From: an uncultured Bacteroidales bacterium
Lineage (GTDB): Bacteria; Bacteroidota; Bacteroidia; Bacteroidales; F082
NCBI GenBank assembly: GCA_947166105.1
Contig: CAMVCZ010000011.1
Span: 1 to 64,000, forward strand
DNA length: 64,000 bases
Reading direction: 5' to 3'
Under the pieces are notes generated by a model that saw nothing but the letters and a program-made list of their open reading frames with translations, made no database searches and had not been told where the DNA came from. Shown here one piece after another: positions 44,251 through 52,950 of the stretch. The first letter of the stretch is position 1. Each line of letters opens with the position of its first letter. A program made the translations under genes and the position numbers.

Positions 44251-45075
44251 TTACTCCAGTAATTTTATGGAGCGATGCTCGTTAAGGACTTGCAATTGAT
44301 TGATAGCCATTTGGTTTAATCGGATGGCTCTTTCTGCTTGCGAGAGTCCAGACTTGATTAGTTCGGCGTTCATGCTTTCCAAATTTACAAGTACAATCAA
44401 CTGGTGCAAAGAAGCGTGGTCACGAATATTGCCTTTGCTCTCAGGATTCTGTTCTCGCCACATTTTTGCGGTCATGCCAAATAAAGCCACATTAAGGACA
44501 TCCGCCTCGTCAGCATAAATGAAAGAACGTGCCTTTGCCGAAATATTTTCGGGTATAAGATGCTCCTTGATGGCATCGGTATGAATGTGATAATTGATTT
44601 TTGTCAGTTCTCTGTTCAAATTCCAGCCAAGAGAAAGCCGCCCGTTTTCATCGGATTTCAGCCTTTGGTAGTCTTTGATGATGTAAAGTTTGAATTCGGG
44701 AGAAATCCAAGACGCGAACTCGAAAGCAATATCTTGATGGGCTAAAGTCGATGCATAACGTCCTTGTTTTGAGACTATTCCGATGGCTTGGGTTGCTTCT
44801 ATCCATCGTTTTGGGGTCAGCACAAAACTATTCATTCCAGCTTCGTTTTCAATTGCCTCGAATTCGAGGCAATTGAAAACCGGATTGTGAAACTGTTCCC
44901 AAAGGCCAAGGAAACGAACCGTATTCCTGTTTCGCATCCAGTTTTGGATGACATACCCTGGGTTTTCCGAGGTCTTGTAGCGGGCAATATCGGTTAATGA
45001 AACGAAATCGCCATTTTTCCCTCCAAATCTGACTTCTATTTCGTAACCTTCAGCATTGATAGTCGTTCTTTTCAT
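44251..45075 (-). CDS. KilA-N domain protein
   Basis: 274 residues with a KilA-N DNA-binding domain (about 20-125: SLTDIARYK, NWMRNRNTVRFLGLWE, TPKRWIEATQAIGI, EFASWISPEFKLYI) and a helical C-terminal part. Such proteins are widespread in Bacteroidetes mobile elements and phages. The specific role is unknown. It is transcribed divergently from dinB across a 210-bp region with the polymerase-associated element. Confidence 0.85.
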   Translation of the reverse strand: MKRTTINAEGYEIEVRFGGKNGDFVSLTDIARYKTSENPGYVIQNWMRNRNTVRFLGLWEQFHNPVFNCLEFEAIENEAGMNSFVLTPKRWIEATQAIGIVSKQGRYASTLAHQDIAFEFASWISPEFKLYIIKDYQRLKSDENGRLSLGWNLNRELTKINYHIHTDAIKEHLIPENISAKARSFIYADEADVLNVALFGMTAKMWREQNPESKGNIRDHASLHQLIVLVNLESMNAELIKSGLSQAERAIRLNQMAINQLQVLNEHRSIKLLE

Positions 45076-45165
45076 AGTGTCTTGTTTTTAAGTGATTGAT
45101 ATACACACATATTTGGGGTTGAGATAAAAATAATTCTGTTCTTTTTGTTCCGTCTTGCGATAAAT

Positions 45166-45211
45166 GATTAAATTTACGGCGAAATTTCTGATTAAAAACT
45201 CGTCAAAAGTA
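45166..45211 (+). promoter_or_regulatory. Polymerase-associated element, copy 1 (dinB)
   Basis: A 46-bp element starting GATTAAATTTACGGCGAAA and ending AAAACTCGTCAAAAGTA lies 75 bases before the dinB ATG. It agrees with the element ahead of dnaE (49955-50000) at 40 of 46 positions. A LexA-type operator is the natural reading, bound by the S24 repressor. Confidence 0.65.
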
Positions 45212-45285
45212 CAACTTTTTTGGAATATGCAAGCATTTTGGGCAAAAAAAGAAGAAAAAATAAAGGTTAGTGAGTTTATCGAAGT

Positions 45286-46422
45286 ATGGAACGAACGATT
45301 TTGCACATGGATTTGGACACGTTTTTCGTGTCGGTGGAACGGTTGGTGAACCCATCGTTGGAGGGCAAGCCCGTCATCGTGGGCGGTATGTCCGACCGTG
45401 GCGTGGTCTCCACTTGCAGTTACGAGGCACGGCGTTTCGGCGTACATTCTGCCATGCCAATGCGCATGGCGCGGCAACTCTGCTCGCAGGCGGTCTTCAT
45501 CCGAGGCGACATGGAACTCTACAGCCGTTATTCGCGTTTGGTGACGCAAATCATCGCCGACAGCGCGCCCGTCTACGAGAAGATGTCCATCGACGAGCAT
45601 TACTTAGACCTGACGGGCATGGACCGCTTCCACGACTGCTCGCTGTGGTCGCACGAGTTGCGGCAACGCATCATCAAGGAGACGGGGCTACCGATTTCGT
45701 TTGGTCTCTCGGAAAACAAGACAGTATCGAAAATCGCCACGGGGCAAGCCAAGCCCAACGGCGAGCTCGAGGTGCCCACACCTTATATTAATAGCTTCCT
45801 CGACCCGCTGTCGGTGCAGAAAATCCCGATGGTGGGCGAAAAGACCTACCATTTGCTCCGCTCGATGGGCGTGGAGAAAATCGGCACCCTGCGCCGACTG
45901 CCACCTTTGGCGATGGAACGCGCCATGGGCAAGCACGGCCTCGACATCTGGAAGAAAGCCAACGGGCAAGACAGCACGCCCGTGTGCCCTTACCAAGAGC
46001 GGAAGTCCATCAGCAAGGAAAGGACGTTTGAGCAAGACACGATTGACGTGGCTGCCATCCGGCAATGCTTGGCGCGGATGGTGGAGAGCCTCGGCTTCGA
46101 CCTGCGCTCGCAAGGCAAACTGACGGGGTGCGTGACGGTGAAAATCCGTTACTCCAACTTCGACACGCACGATATGCAGCAGCGCATTCCCTACACCGCC
46201 TTCGACCACGTGTTGCAGCAGACGGTCAACAGCCTCTTCGACCGTCTCTACAACCGCCGCATGATGATACGCCTCGTGGGCGTGCGTCTCAGTGAGTTGG
46301 TGAGCGGCGCGCCGCAACTGGCCTTGTTTGACGACAACACGGAACTGACGCACCTCTATGCTGCGATGGACAAGATCAAGACGCGGTTTGGGGAACAGAT
46401 TTTGCATCGGGCGGCGGGGTGA
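45286..46422 (+). CDS. dinB: DNA polymerase IV (Y-family)
   Basis: 378 residues of translesion polymerase. Catalytic residues are Asp9 in HMDLDTFF and Asp103-Glu104 in SIDEHYLDLTG; a helix-hairpin-helix region and a little-finger domain follow. The sequence is complete and of normal length. The shared upstream element, the S24 repressor nearby and the second DnaE point to an SOS-type mutagenesis set. Clear divergence from the KilA-N gene. Confidence 0.93.
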   Translation: MERTILHMDLDTFFVSVERLVNPSLEGKPVIVGGMSDRGVVSTCSYEARRFGVHSAMPMRMARQLCSQAVFIRGDMELYSRYSRLVTQIIADSAPVYEKMSIDEHYLDLTGMDRFHDCSLWSHELRQRIIKETGLPISFGLSENKTVSKIATGQAKPNGELEVPTPYINSFLDPLSVQKIPMVGEKTYHLLRSMGVEKIGTLRRLPPLAMERAMGKHGLDIWKKANGQDSTPVCPYQERKSISKERTFEQDTIDVAAIRQCLARMVESLGFDLRSQGKLTGCVTVKIRYSNFDTHDMQQRIPYTAFDHVLQQTVNSLFDRLYNRRMMIRLVGVRLSELVSGAPQLALFDDNTELTHLYAAMDKIKTRFGEQILHRAAG

Positions 46423-46639
46423 TGGATTGTTGCAAGGGCTTGGAGACGGCACGGAATCGGTGGGGATGATGAAATTCCAAGTTCAAGATGGAAGAGCGAT
46501 TTTGAGAAAAAAGGAAACCTCTCCCGATACCTTAAAGACCAAGTTCTCCTCTCGAATCGGGCAAAATTATCTGTTCTATTCAAAAGACCTTCGGAAAGAC
46601 GGCGATGTCGTTTTGGTGTCGGCTTTTATGGGAATGTTA

Positions 46640-47482
46640 TTATGAAAGGATATTCCACGAAATACAGTTAAGTCCCCCACCTCGTCTGACGGCTTCCAAC
46701 GAAGAAATCCCTACCATTTCACAATCAGGTAGGGCATTGGCAATCTGTTCTAAAGCCTGTTCGTCCTCTTCAAGCCCTAATTGCGGGACGAGAACCAACT
46801 TGCCAATGCGCAGGAAATTGATGTAAGCCCAACTGCGAGCATGTCGTCTTTTGGTCGCATACTTCAACGGGATAACCTCAAAGTGTTTTTCTAACGCTTT
46901 TCGGAAACGTTGGAAATAATAAAGCGAACTGTCATCATAGTTTGTCAAAAGGATTTTGCCGTCACCCGCATAATGGACAATGCCGTCGCTGTGGCCGAAG
47001 GCTTCTTTTCGGTCCCACGGCAGAAACAGAATGTTGCTTTGGAAAGCATCTTTCAGGATTTTTTCCACTTCGGTACGTGTTTTGTCCTTGTTTTCGACAA
47101 ACACTTTTTCCGTCATTACAACGGTGTCACCGCATTTCACCACGTTGCCGCCATCTATAACAAGTTCAATCGTGATGGCATTTTGCGTTACTTGTTCCAG
47201 ACGGTTCTGTGGTGCTTGAAACACTTTTTCAGGGTTGGTTTGAAGGCTGCGATAGTAGGGACTTTGCAAATAGTTGGGCGTGTATTTGTAACACACAAAA
47301 CGGTCTTCGTCAATCTGTATCGGCATAAAATCGCGGCACCAAATGTCCTTGGTTTCAGAAAGATAGGCATAGCGAATCTTGTTCGCATCCAATGCTTCAA
47401 CAATGTGATGGTTCAAGATTGGACATTTCTTTGGCAGAAGGTCAGAGAAATAGACGGTGTTGGTGAGGTTGTCGGTGGTCAT
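46640..47482 (-). CDS. Agmatine deiminase family protein
   Basis: 280 residues of the guanidino-modifying (pentein) fold. RDFMPIQ, IDGGNVV, GHSDGIVHY and GGGLNCIS give the Asp, His and catalytic Cys (about 274). Agmatine deiminases are usually longer (~340), so this is a short relative; the substrate could be agmatine, peptidyl-arginine or another guanidine. It is followed within 220 bases by the convergent dinB. Confidence 0.75.
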   Translation of the reverse strand: MTTDNLTNTVYFSDLLPKKCPILNHHIVEALDANKIRYAYLSETKDIWCRDFMPIQIDEDRFVCYKYTPNYLQSPYYRSLQTNPEKVFQAPQNRLEQVTQNAITIELVIDGGNVVKCGDTVVMTEKVFVENKDKTRTEVEKILKDAFQSNILFLPWDRKEAFGHSDGIVHYAGDGKILLTNYDDSSLYYFQRFRKALEKHFEVIPLKYATKRRHARSWAYINFLRIGKLVLVPQLGLEEDEQALEQIANALPDCEMVGISSLEAVRRGGGLNCISWNILS

Positions 47483-47497
47483 AGTGAAGCGATTTTG

Positions 47498-48133
47498 TTA
47501 TACTTGCTCTATTCTCGTAAAACTCCAGTTTCGATTGCATTTAACTTTATTTCTTTCAGAATCAAATTGATAAACATTCTGACGTTTCTTCTCCATAGCG
47601 GATGATGATTGTTTTCTTGGTGCATCAATCCATTTGACATTATTGCTGTTCCCAAGAGAAAACCCATTTAACAAAGCATAAAGATATGTGGATTGAGTGT
47701 TATATCCATAGTCCGTGGTTTTTTCGAACATACTTTTTTCTTTATTCCAAACCAAATACTTTCCATCCTTATCTTTCACCTCATAAGTTCGTATCAAAGC
47801 CGATGCTCTATACTGTTCTGCTTCACTTTCAAAAGTAATATCAAAACCAGAAGAGTGTGCGTGTAAAGTCATTAGAGGAAAGTATGGGACATTTACAAAA
47901 TCTTTTCCATTGCGATGATATACGATTGGATCGTGTATCCCATTTTCTTTTTCGCTGTGGAAATAGAACTCTACGGTTCGAATAAACACCCTGTATTCGT
48001 CGTGTACCTGGATATAGCCGCCATAAAGAAATGCAGGTGCGAGCTCTTTAAAGATGCTCTGAAGTTCTGTTTCATTAGAAACAGTGTTAGCTTTTTCTTC
48101 GAATTGTTTTAGACTTTCAATTAACGTTTCCAT
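47498..48133 (-). CDS. Unknown protein
   Basis: About 211 residues with no family I recognise. It is soluble, with a mixed strand-helix pattern (FIRTVEFYFHSE, PLMTLHAHSSGFDITFE, RASALIRTYEVKD) and a basic C-terminus. I prefer the ATG at 48133 (METLIESLK) because the minus-strand -7 box TACTTTTG at 48158-48165 lies 25 bases upstream; the ATG at 48160 overlaps that box. It precedes the deiminase gene by 15 bases and may be cotranscribed. Confidence 0.6.
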   Translation of the reverse strand: METLIESLKQFEEKANTVSNETELQSIFKELAPAFLYGGYIQVHDEYRVFIRTVEFYFHSEKENGIHDPIVYHRNGKDFVNVPYFPLMTLHAHSSGFDITFESEAEQYRASALIRTYEVKDKDGKYLVWNKEKSMFEKTTDYGYNTQSTYLYALLNGFSLGNSNNVKWIDAPRKQSSSAMEKKRQNVYQFDSERNKVKCNRNWSFTRIEQV

Positions 48134-48157
48134 ATCATTTGCGTTTAAAATTTGTCG

Positions 48158-48165
48158 CAAAAGTA
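48158..48165 (-). promoter_or_regulatory. -7 box TACTTTTG of the unknown gene at 47498
   Basis: It matches TAnnTTTG on the minus strand, 25 bases before the chosen ATG at 48133. Confidence 0.55.
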
Positions 48166-48286
48166 GAGAGAATGGTTAGAAGGATTGCAAGAAAATTGGT
48201 TAAACTTTGTTAAAATTTTCTCAATAGTTATTTGCAACAAAAAAACTCAAGGCGACAGACATTACAAAAACAAAGTATGTGTTCGG

Positions 48287-48679
48287 TTAAATCCCTCCCG
48301 ACCACAACATTTTGAAGAAATCGAGAACATAGACACATTCAATGTCACCAATTCGGCGGTTAAACTTGTCGAGCGAAACCACCATACGACGACTGTCAGG
48401 ATGTTCTTCGCCAAAAGCCTTCAGACCTTTCAGGTGGCGTGGCTGTATCTCCTCCGCCGATTTGATTTCTATGGCAACCCGCGCATCTCCAATCACAGCG
48501 TCCACTTCGATTCCCGTATAAGTGCGCCAATACGACAAGGTTTCTTCAGAATGGGTGTAATGTAGCCACGCATAAATCTCTTGAATGACCAAGTGCTCGA
48601 AAGCGTGTCCGTAATCGACGCTGCCTCTGCTCATTTCCTTGCGGTGCAATAAATGATTGGCCACGCCGATGTCATATCG
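48287..48679 (-). pseudogene. Remnant of a DUF4143 AAA ATPase
   Basis: The frame reads DIGVANHLLHRKEM, GHAFEHLVIQEIYAWL, EVDAVIGDARVAIEIK and ends LWSGGI, the C-terminal third of DUF4143 ATPases. The Walker-type ATPase domain is gone, yet the leader with its promoter and repeats is intact just upstream, so the loss is an internal deletion of roughly 250 codons. An in-frame stop lies before DIGV; an ATG at 48664 is the first possible start for a residual 125-residue protein. Confidence 0.75.
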
Positions 48680-48693
48680 CTATTTTTTATGTA

Positions 48694-48740
48694 TATCCAA
48701 TATTTTCATTGAAAATCGAGGATACTATCCAATATTTTCA
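48694..48740. repeat. Two 15-bp direct repeats at 32-bp spacing
   Basis: TATCCAATATTTTCA occurs at 48694-48708 and 48726-48740, each followed by a similar AAAATC. It lies between the minus-strand -7 box TATCTTTG (48755-48762) and the ATPase remnant, the same position as the 34-bp repeats of the intact ATPase gene. Confidence 0.75.
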
Positions 48741-48754
48741 ATCAAAATCATGCA

Positions 48755-48762
48755 CAAAGATA
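48755..48762 (-). promoter_or_regulatory. -7 box TATCTTTG of the DUF4143 remnant
   Basis: It matches TAnnTTTG on the minus strand and precedes the two direct repeats. The promoter has outlived the ATPase domain. Confidence 0.5.
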
Positions 48763-48828
48763 GATTGTTTTTCTGAATTGGCAAAATAAATCGGAAAAAA
48801 GAGACTTTTGATGGCACCAATTCCAATT

Positions 48829-48867
48829 CATCTCAAAAATTTTGATTAAATTTACGGCGAAAATTTT
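48829..48867 (+). promoter_or_regulatory. Polymerase-associated element, copy 2 (partial)
   Basis: 39 bases from CATCTCAAAAATTTT through the core GATTAAATTTACGGCGAAA are identical to 49940-49978 ahead of dnaE. The right half of the element (AAAACT..TCAAAAGTA) is absent. It lies about 150 bases ahead of the AlbA-like gene remnant. Confidence 0.65.
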
Positions 48868-49017
48868 CATTGTGTACCACAAATTGGGGCGAAAGCTTTA
48901 AACTATTACGTTTCTCTGCTATTCCAACACTGGAGGGCTCTCGGGGTCATTTTGTCAAACAATCAATAAGCCAATTGGGAAAAAGTAGTAACTTATGCCG
49001 CATAAAACTCAAGCAAT

Positions 49018-49172
49018 GAAACTCTCCATTAACATAGAGGAACTGCTCTGCGGTCGCGCCGTGGAAGGCGAGCGGATGACTCGCATCATTACAGCAACCG
49101 CCGTTTAGGCGAGTTTTTGAAAGAACTTGACCTTACCGAAGGCCGCGCCACGGGAATTGCACTAAAAAAGAC
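49018..49172 (+). pseudogene. Remnant of an AlbA_2-type ATP-binding regulator
   Basis: From the ATG at 49018 the frame reads MKLSINIEELLCGRAVEGER, the usual opening of Bacteroidetes AlbA_2/HATPase_c_4 proteins. After about 20 codons, a different frame reads SNRRLGEFLKELDLTEGRAT, the usual stretch near their C-terminus. About 300 codons between are missing. So this is an internally deleted and frameshifted copy. The whole 48763-49017 gap holds only the partial element above. Confidence 0.7.
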
Positions 49173-49179
49173 TGTTTCG

Positions 49180-49500
49180 TCACCAGAGGGCGACTCGGCC
49201 CAATGAGCCGAGGTCGAGGCTGGCGGATTTCGCGCCGAGGGCTTTCAGCACGCGGCTGATGGTGGTGAAGGTTGCGGCACGGCCACTCTCTATTTTCGAT
49301 ATTTGCGCCTCGCCGACCCCTATCCTTTCCCCGAGTTCCTTTTGGGTAAGGTTCTGTGCCTTGCGCGCTTCCTTGACTTTCTCGCCAAGCCGCCACGCTT
49401 CAATCCGTTCTTTTGCTTCGGCCTCAAACTGATCCCTTTCCGTGGTTCCGACTGGGCCAAGGTCTTTTTCAATCATTTGGTCAAGAGTTGTGTAATCCAT
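49180..49500 (-). CDS. XRE-family antitoxin (HigA-like)
   Basis: About 106 residues with a helix-turn-helix, ARKAQNLTQKELGERIGVGE then AQISKIESGR, following an N-terminal helical segment (TTLDQMIEKDLGPVG) that is typical of antitoxins encoded after a RelE-like toxin. I start it at the ATG at 49500; the longer frame to 49635 overlaps the toxin gene. It is 11 bases downstream of the toxin. Confidence 0.85.
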   Translation of the reverse strand: MDYTTLDQMIEKDLGPVGTTERDQFEAEAKERIEAWRLGEKVKEARKAQNLTQKELGERIGVGEAQISKIESGRAATFTTISRVLKALGAKSASLDLGSLGRVALW

Positions 49501-49511
49501 AATGAACGGTT

Positions 49512-49835
49512 TTATTGGTTGAAATACTTGTTCTTGATATAGATAGCCTTCTTGATTTCTTTTTGAGGAGTTTTCTGTGATTTCTTCACTATACCGTGCG
49601 TGGCCACAATTAAGGTTTCGTTGCGGGTGTCCCAAAAGGCGAACAACCTGTATTCGATTCTCCTGTGTGCCGTCCTAATTTCCCAAATATCGTTCTTTCG
49701 GTCAATTTTCTTGAAAACGCGGTCGTCCTTCTCTCCGCTTTCAATAAACCTTGCGTCCGAGTAGATTTTCCTTTTCGCATCGGCATCAAGGGTGTTTATG
49801 AAATCCTTTGCCTCTTGTAGAAATACGACTTTCAT
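49512..49835 (-). CDS. RelE/HigB-type toxin (phage Gp49-like)
   Basis: 107 residues: KVVFLQEAKDFINTLDADAK, FKKIDRKNDIWEIRTAHRR, YRLFAFWD and VATHGIVKKSQKTP, the pattern of the Gp49-like HigB family of ribosome-dependent or free RNases. It is paired with the XRE antitoxin downstream. A minus-strand -7 box TATATTTG lies at 49864-49871, 29 bases before the ATG. Confidence 0.87.
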   Translation of the reverse strand: MKVVFLQEAKDFINTLDADAKRKIYSDARFIESGEKDDRVFKKIDRKNDIWEIRTAHRRIEYRLFAFWDTRNETLIVATHGIVKKSQKTPQKEIKKAIYIKNKYFNQ

Positions 49836-49863
49836 TTGTGATGTTGGGCTCTCAAATACGCTG

Positions 49864-49871
49864 CAAATATA
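49864..49871 (-). promoter_or_regulatory. -7 box TATATTTG of the toxin-antitoxin pair
   Basis: It matches TAnnTTTG on the minus strand and lies 29 bases before the toxin start. Confidence 0.55.
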
Positions 49872-49954
49872 CGTAACTTTCCTAAATTGGCAAGTTTTTG
49901 GTGCTATTTTTATGACAATTTTGCTCCCGAATCGACTATCATCTCAAAAATTTT

Positions 49955-50000
49955 GATTAAATTTACGGCGAAAATTTTGACGAAAAACTAATCAAAAGTA
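49955..50000 (+). promoter_or_regulatory. Polymerase-associated element, copy 3 (dnaE)
   Basis: The 46-bp element GATTAAATTTACGG... to ..TCAAAAGTA ends 2 bases before the GTG start of dnaE. It matches the dinB element at 40 of 46 positions. Its right half is a dyad, TGAnn-AAAAACT-nnTCA. The preceding TCAAAA-a-TTTTGA is another palindrome. Confidence 0.65.
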
Positions 50001-50002
50001 TT

Positions 50003-52915
50003 GTGTTGATTGCGGTTCACTCATATAACAGCCTGTGCTACGGGACGTTGCCGATTGCGGACTTGGTCACGAAGGCCGCCGCGATGGGCTATACCGTCTT
50101 GCCTTTGACCGACATCAACACGACGATGGGCGTGTCCGACTTTGTGTTTGAATGTCAAAAGCAGGGCATCAGGCCTGTGGTGGGCGTGGAGTTCCGCAAC
50201 GGCGACGAACTGCTTTATGTAGCCTTGGCCAAAAACAATGCGGGCTTTGCCGAACTGAACCGTTTTTTGACCCAGCACAGCCTCTCGAAGCAACCCTATC
50301 CTGAAATCGCGCCGGAATGGGAACAGGTGATTGTTGTTTACCCTTTCGGGAAACGGCGGCCTAACACAATGAAAGAGAACGAATTTCTCAGTGTTCGCTT
50401 CTCCCAACTGACCAAACTGTACAACTGCGAATCCTTTGAAAAGTTGGTCGCGATGCAGCCTGTGACCTTCGCCGAAGAGAGTGATTTTCAATTGCATCAA
50501 AGCCTGCGTGCCATCGACGAAAACGTGCTGATTTCGCGCCTCGAACCATCCGCTTGTGCCGCTCCCGACGAGATTCTCTTGCCCGCCGAAAGGCTGAAAA
50601 CCACTTTTGCGCTCTATCCGCAACTCATTGAAAATACGGAACGTATCTTGGAGCAATGCGAAATCAACCTCGATGCGAGCGTGAAGAACAAGCGCACCTT
50701 CACGGGCAACGTTTACGACGACCACGAACTATTGCGCAAGTTGGCTTTTGACGGGATGGCGTACCGTTACGGCCTGCACGACAAAACTGCCTACCGCCGT
50801 ATAGAGAAGGAGTTGGACATCATCGAGCGGATGGGCTTTTGCGCCTATTTCCTCATCGCTTGGGATATTGTGCGCTTCGCAATGTCGCAGGGATTTTACC
50901 ACGTCGGGCGGGGCAGCGGGGCCAATAGCGTGGTGGCTTATTGCCTGAAAATCACCGATGTGGACCCGATAGAGTTGGACTTGTATTTTGAGCGTTTCCT
51001 CAACCCCAAGCGGAGCAGTCCGCCCGACTTCGACCTCGATTTCTCGTGGCGCGACCGCGACAAGGTCATCGAACACATCTTTGAGAAATACGGTCGGGAG
51101 CACGTGGCTTTGCTCGGCGCGACGGTCACCTTCCAAGGCAATTCGCTTTGTCGCGAGCTGGGCAAGGTGTTCGGCCTGCCCAAGGGTGAGATTGACCAGA
51201 TGGAACGAAATCCAGAGACTTTCGCCCGACAGAGCGAAATCGGGCAGCAGATTCTGGCCATTTCGGAGTGCTTAAAGGATTTCCCGCGACAGCGTTCCAT
51301 CCACGCGGGCGGCGTGCTGATTACGGAAGAGCCGATTACCAATTTTGCCGCCCTCGACCTGCCGCCCAAAGGCTTCCCGACCACGCAATACGATATGTAT
51401 TCCGCCGAGAAATTGGGCTTTGAAAAAATCGACATTTTGAGCCAGCGCGGCATTGCCCACATCCGTGACGCAGTGGAAATGGTAGAGCAAAGTCGCGGCT
51501 TGCGCATTGACATTCACCAGATTAACGCGCTGAAACAAGACGAACTGATTCGCCGCCAACTGCTCAAGGCCGAGACTTGCGGCTGTTTCTACATCGAAAG
51601 TCCGGGGATGCGCGGCCTATTGCGCAAGTTGCGTTGTTCTGACTACAAGACCTTGGTGGCAGCCAGTTCCATCATTCGTCCGGGCGTGGCCAAGTCGGGG
51701 ATGATGCGCGAATACATCAACCGCTTCCATCATCCTGATACTGTGGATTATAAGCACCCCGTTTTGAAGGAACTTTTGGCCGAAACCTACGGCGTGATGA
51801 TTTATCAGGAGGATGTTTTGAAAGTCGGGCATTATTTTGCGGGTTTGGATTTGGCCGAAGCCGATGTGTTGCGCCGAATGATGGGTCACAAGATGCGCGA
51901 CAAGACTGAATTTGAGGAAGTTAAAAACAGATTTTTCGGCAATTGCAAGGCCAAAGGCTATCCTGACGCCTTGGTGAGCGAACTTTGGCGGCAGATAGAG
52001 TCGTTTTCGGGATATTCGTTTTCCAAGGCACATTCGGCTTCATACGCCGTTGAAAGTTACCAAAGTCTCTACCTGAAAAGCCACTATCCGCTTGAGTTTC
52101 AGGTGGCTGTAATCAACAATTTCGGTGGATTTTATCAGACTTGGTTCTACTTCAACGAGGCACGGCGTATGGGCGCGAAAATCCATCTGCCTTGCGTCAA
52201 TCGCAGCTATTACCTTACCACTTTGACTGGTCGGACGATTTTTATGGGTTTTGTTCATCTGCAAGGCATTGAACAACAATTCGTTGAGCGTTTCGTTGCC
52301 GAGCGCAAGGCTCACGGGCCTTTCGCCGATTTGGACGACTTCGTTTCGAGGGTGCCGTTTTCGTTGGAGCAACTCGTTTTGCTCATTCGCGGCGGCGCAT
52401 TCGACTTCACGCGAAAGCCCAAGGCCGAACTACTGTGGCAGGCGCATCTCCACAAAAGCGACGGAAAACAGGAACAGCCCGAAACGCTTTTCCAACTTGA
52501 AAACCAGCATTTTGAGTTCCCCGATTTCACGGCTAACGCCTTGCAAAACGCCTGCGATGAGATTGAACTCTACGGTTTCCCCGTCACGATGACGTGGTTC
52601 GACATGCTGAAAACCAAGTTTCGGGGCGAGTTGATGGCTTCGCAGATGCTGAATTTCGTTGGAAGTCGCTATCGGATGTTGGGCAAGTTGGTGACAATCA
52701 AGTATGTGCGCACCTGCAAAGGCGAAACGATGGCCCTCGCCACCTTCGTCGATGCCACAGGCGAGGCTTTTGACACGGTGCATTTCCCGCAAACTTTGAA
52801 GACGTGGCCCTTCCAAGGCGATGGCGTGTATCTGCTTTTGGGCAAAGTGACGGAAGAATTCGGGCAGGCTTCTTTGCAGGTGGAGAAGATGGAGAGGATG
52901 GGGTATAGGTTTTGA
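50003..52915 (+). CDS. dnaE: Second DNA polymerase III alpha subunit, error-prone DnaE type
   Basis: 970 residues, shorter than replicative DnaE (~1150-1250). The catalytic PDFDLDF is at 341-347 and GRGSGANSV at 303-311. The PHP domain is degraded: the metal-binding HxH and TDHG motifs read VHSYNSL and LTDIN. The C-terminal part has helix-hairpin-helix and OB regions. I start at the GTG at 50003, as the first residues LIAVHSYNS align with PHP domains. With DinB and an S24 repressor nearby and the shared upstream element, it is probably damage-induced. Confidence 0.9.
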   Translation: MLIAVHSYNSLCYGTLPIADLVTKAAAMGYTVLPLTDINTTMGVSDFVFECQKQGIRPVVGVEFRNGDELLYVALAKNNAGFAELNRFLTQHSLSKQPYPEIAPEWEQVIVVYPFGKRRPNTMKENEFLSVRFSQLTKLYNCESFEKLVAMQPVTFAEESDFQLHQSLRAIDENVLISRLEPSACAAPDEILLPAERLKTTFALYPQLIENTERILEQCEINLDASVKNKRTFTGNVYDDHELLRKLAFDGMAYRYGLHDKTAYRRIEKELDIIERMGFCAYFLIAWDIVRFAMSQGFYHVGRGSGANSVVAYCLKITDVDPIELDLYFERFLNPKRSSPPDFDLDFSWRDRDKVIEHIFEKYGREHVALLGATVTFQGNSLCRELGKVFGLPKGEIDQMERNPETFARQSEIGQQILAISECLKDFPRQRSIHAGGVLITEEPITNFAALDLPPKGFPTTQYDMYSAEKLGFEKIDILSQRGIAHIRDAVEMVEQSRGLRIDIHQINALKQDELIRRQLLKAETCGCFYIESPGMRGLLRKLRCSDYKTLVAASSIIRPGVAKSGMMREYINRFHHPDTVDYKHPVLKELLAETYGVMIYQEDVLKVGHYFAGLDLAEADVLRRMMGHKMRDKTEFEEVKNRFFGNCKAKGYPDALVSELWRQIESFSGYSFSKAHSASYAVESYQSLYLKSHYPLEFQVAVINNFGGFYQTWFYFNEARRMGAKIHLPCVNRSYYLTTLTGRTIFMGFVHLQGIEQQFVERFVAERKAHGPFADLDDFVSRVPFSLEQLVLLIRGGAFDFTRKPKAELLWQAHLHKSDGKQEQPETLFQLENQHFEFPDFTANALQNACDEIELYGFPVTMTWFDMLKTKFRGELMASQMLNFVGSRYRMLGKLVTIKYVRTCKGETMALATFVDATGEAFDTVHFPQTLKTWPFQGDGVYLLLGKVTEEFGQASLQVEKMERMGYRF

Positions 52916-52924
52916 AATTATTTC

Positions 52925-52932
52925 TAAATTTG
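52925..52932 (+). promoter_or_regulatory. -7 box TAAATTTG of the ORF6N-like gene
   Basis: It matches TAnnTTTG and lies 19 bases before the ATG at 52951, which supports that start over the ATG at 52912, inside the dnaE end. Confidence 0.55.
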
Positions 52933-52950
52933 CAGGTAAAAGTTTTGATT

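Noticed and set aside
46423..46639. Short plus-strand frame after dinB
   Set aside because: It has no recognisable sequence, and it would overlap the end of the deiminase gene; the gap more likely holds only terminators.
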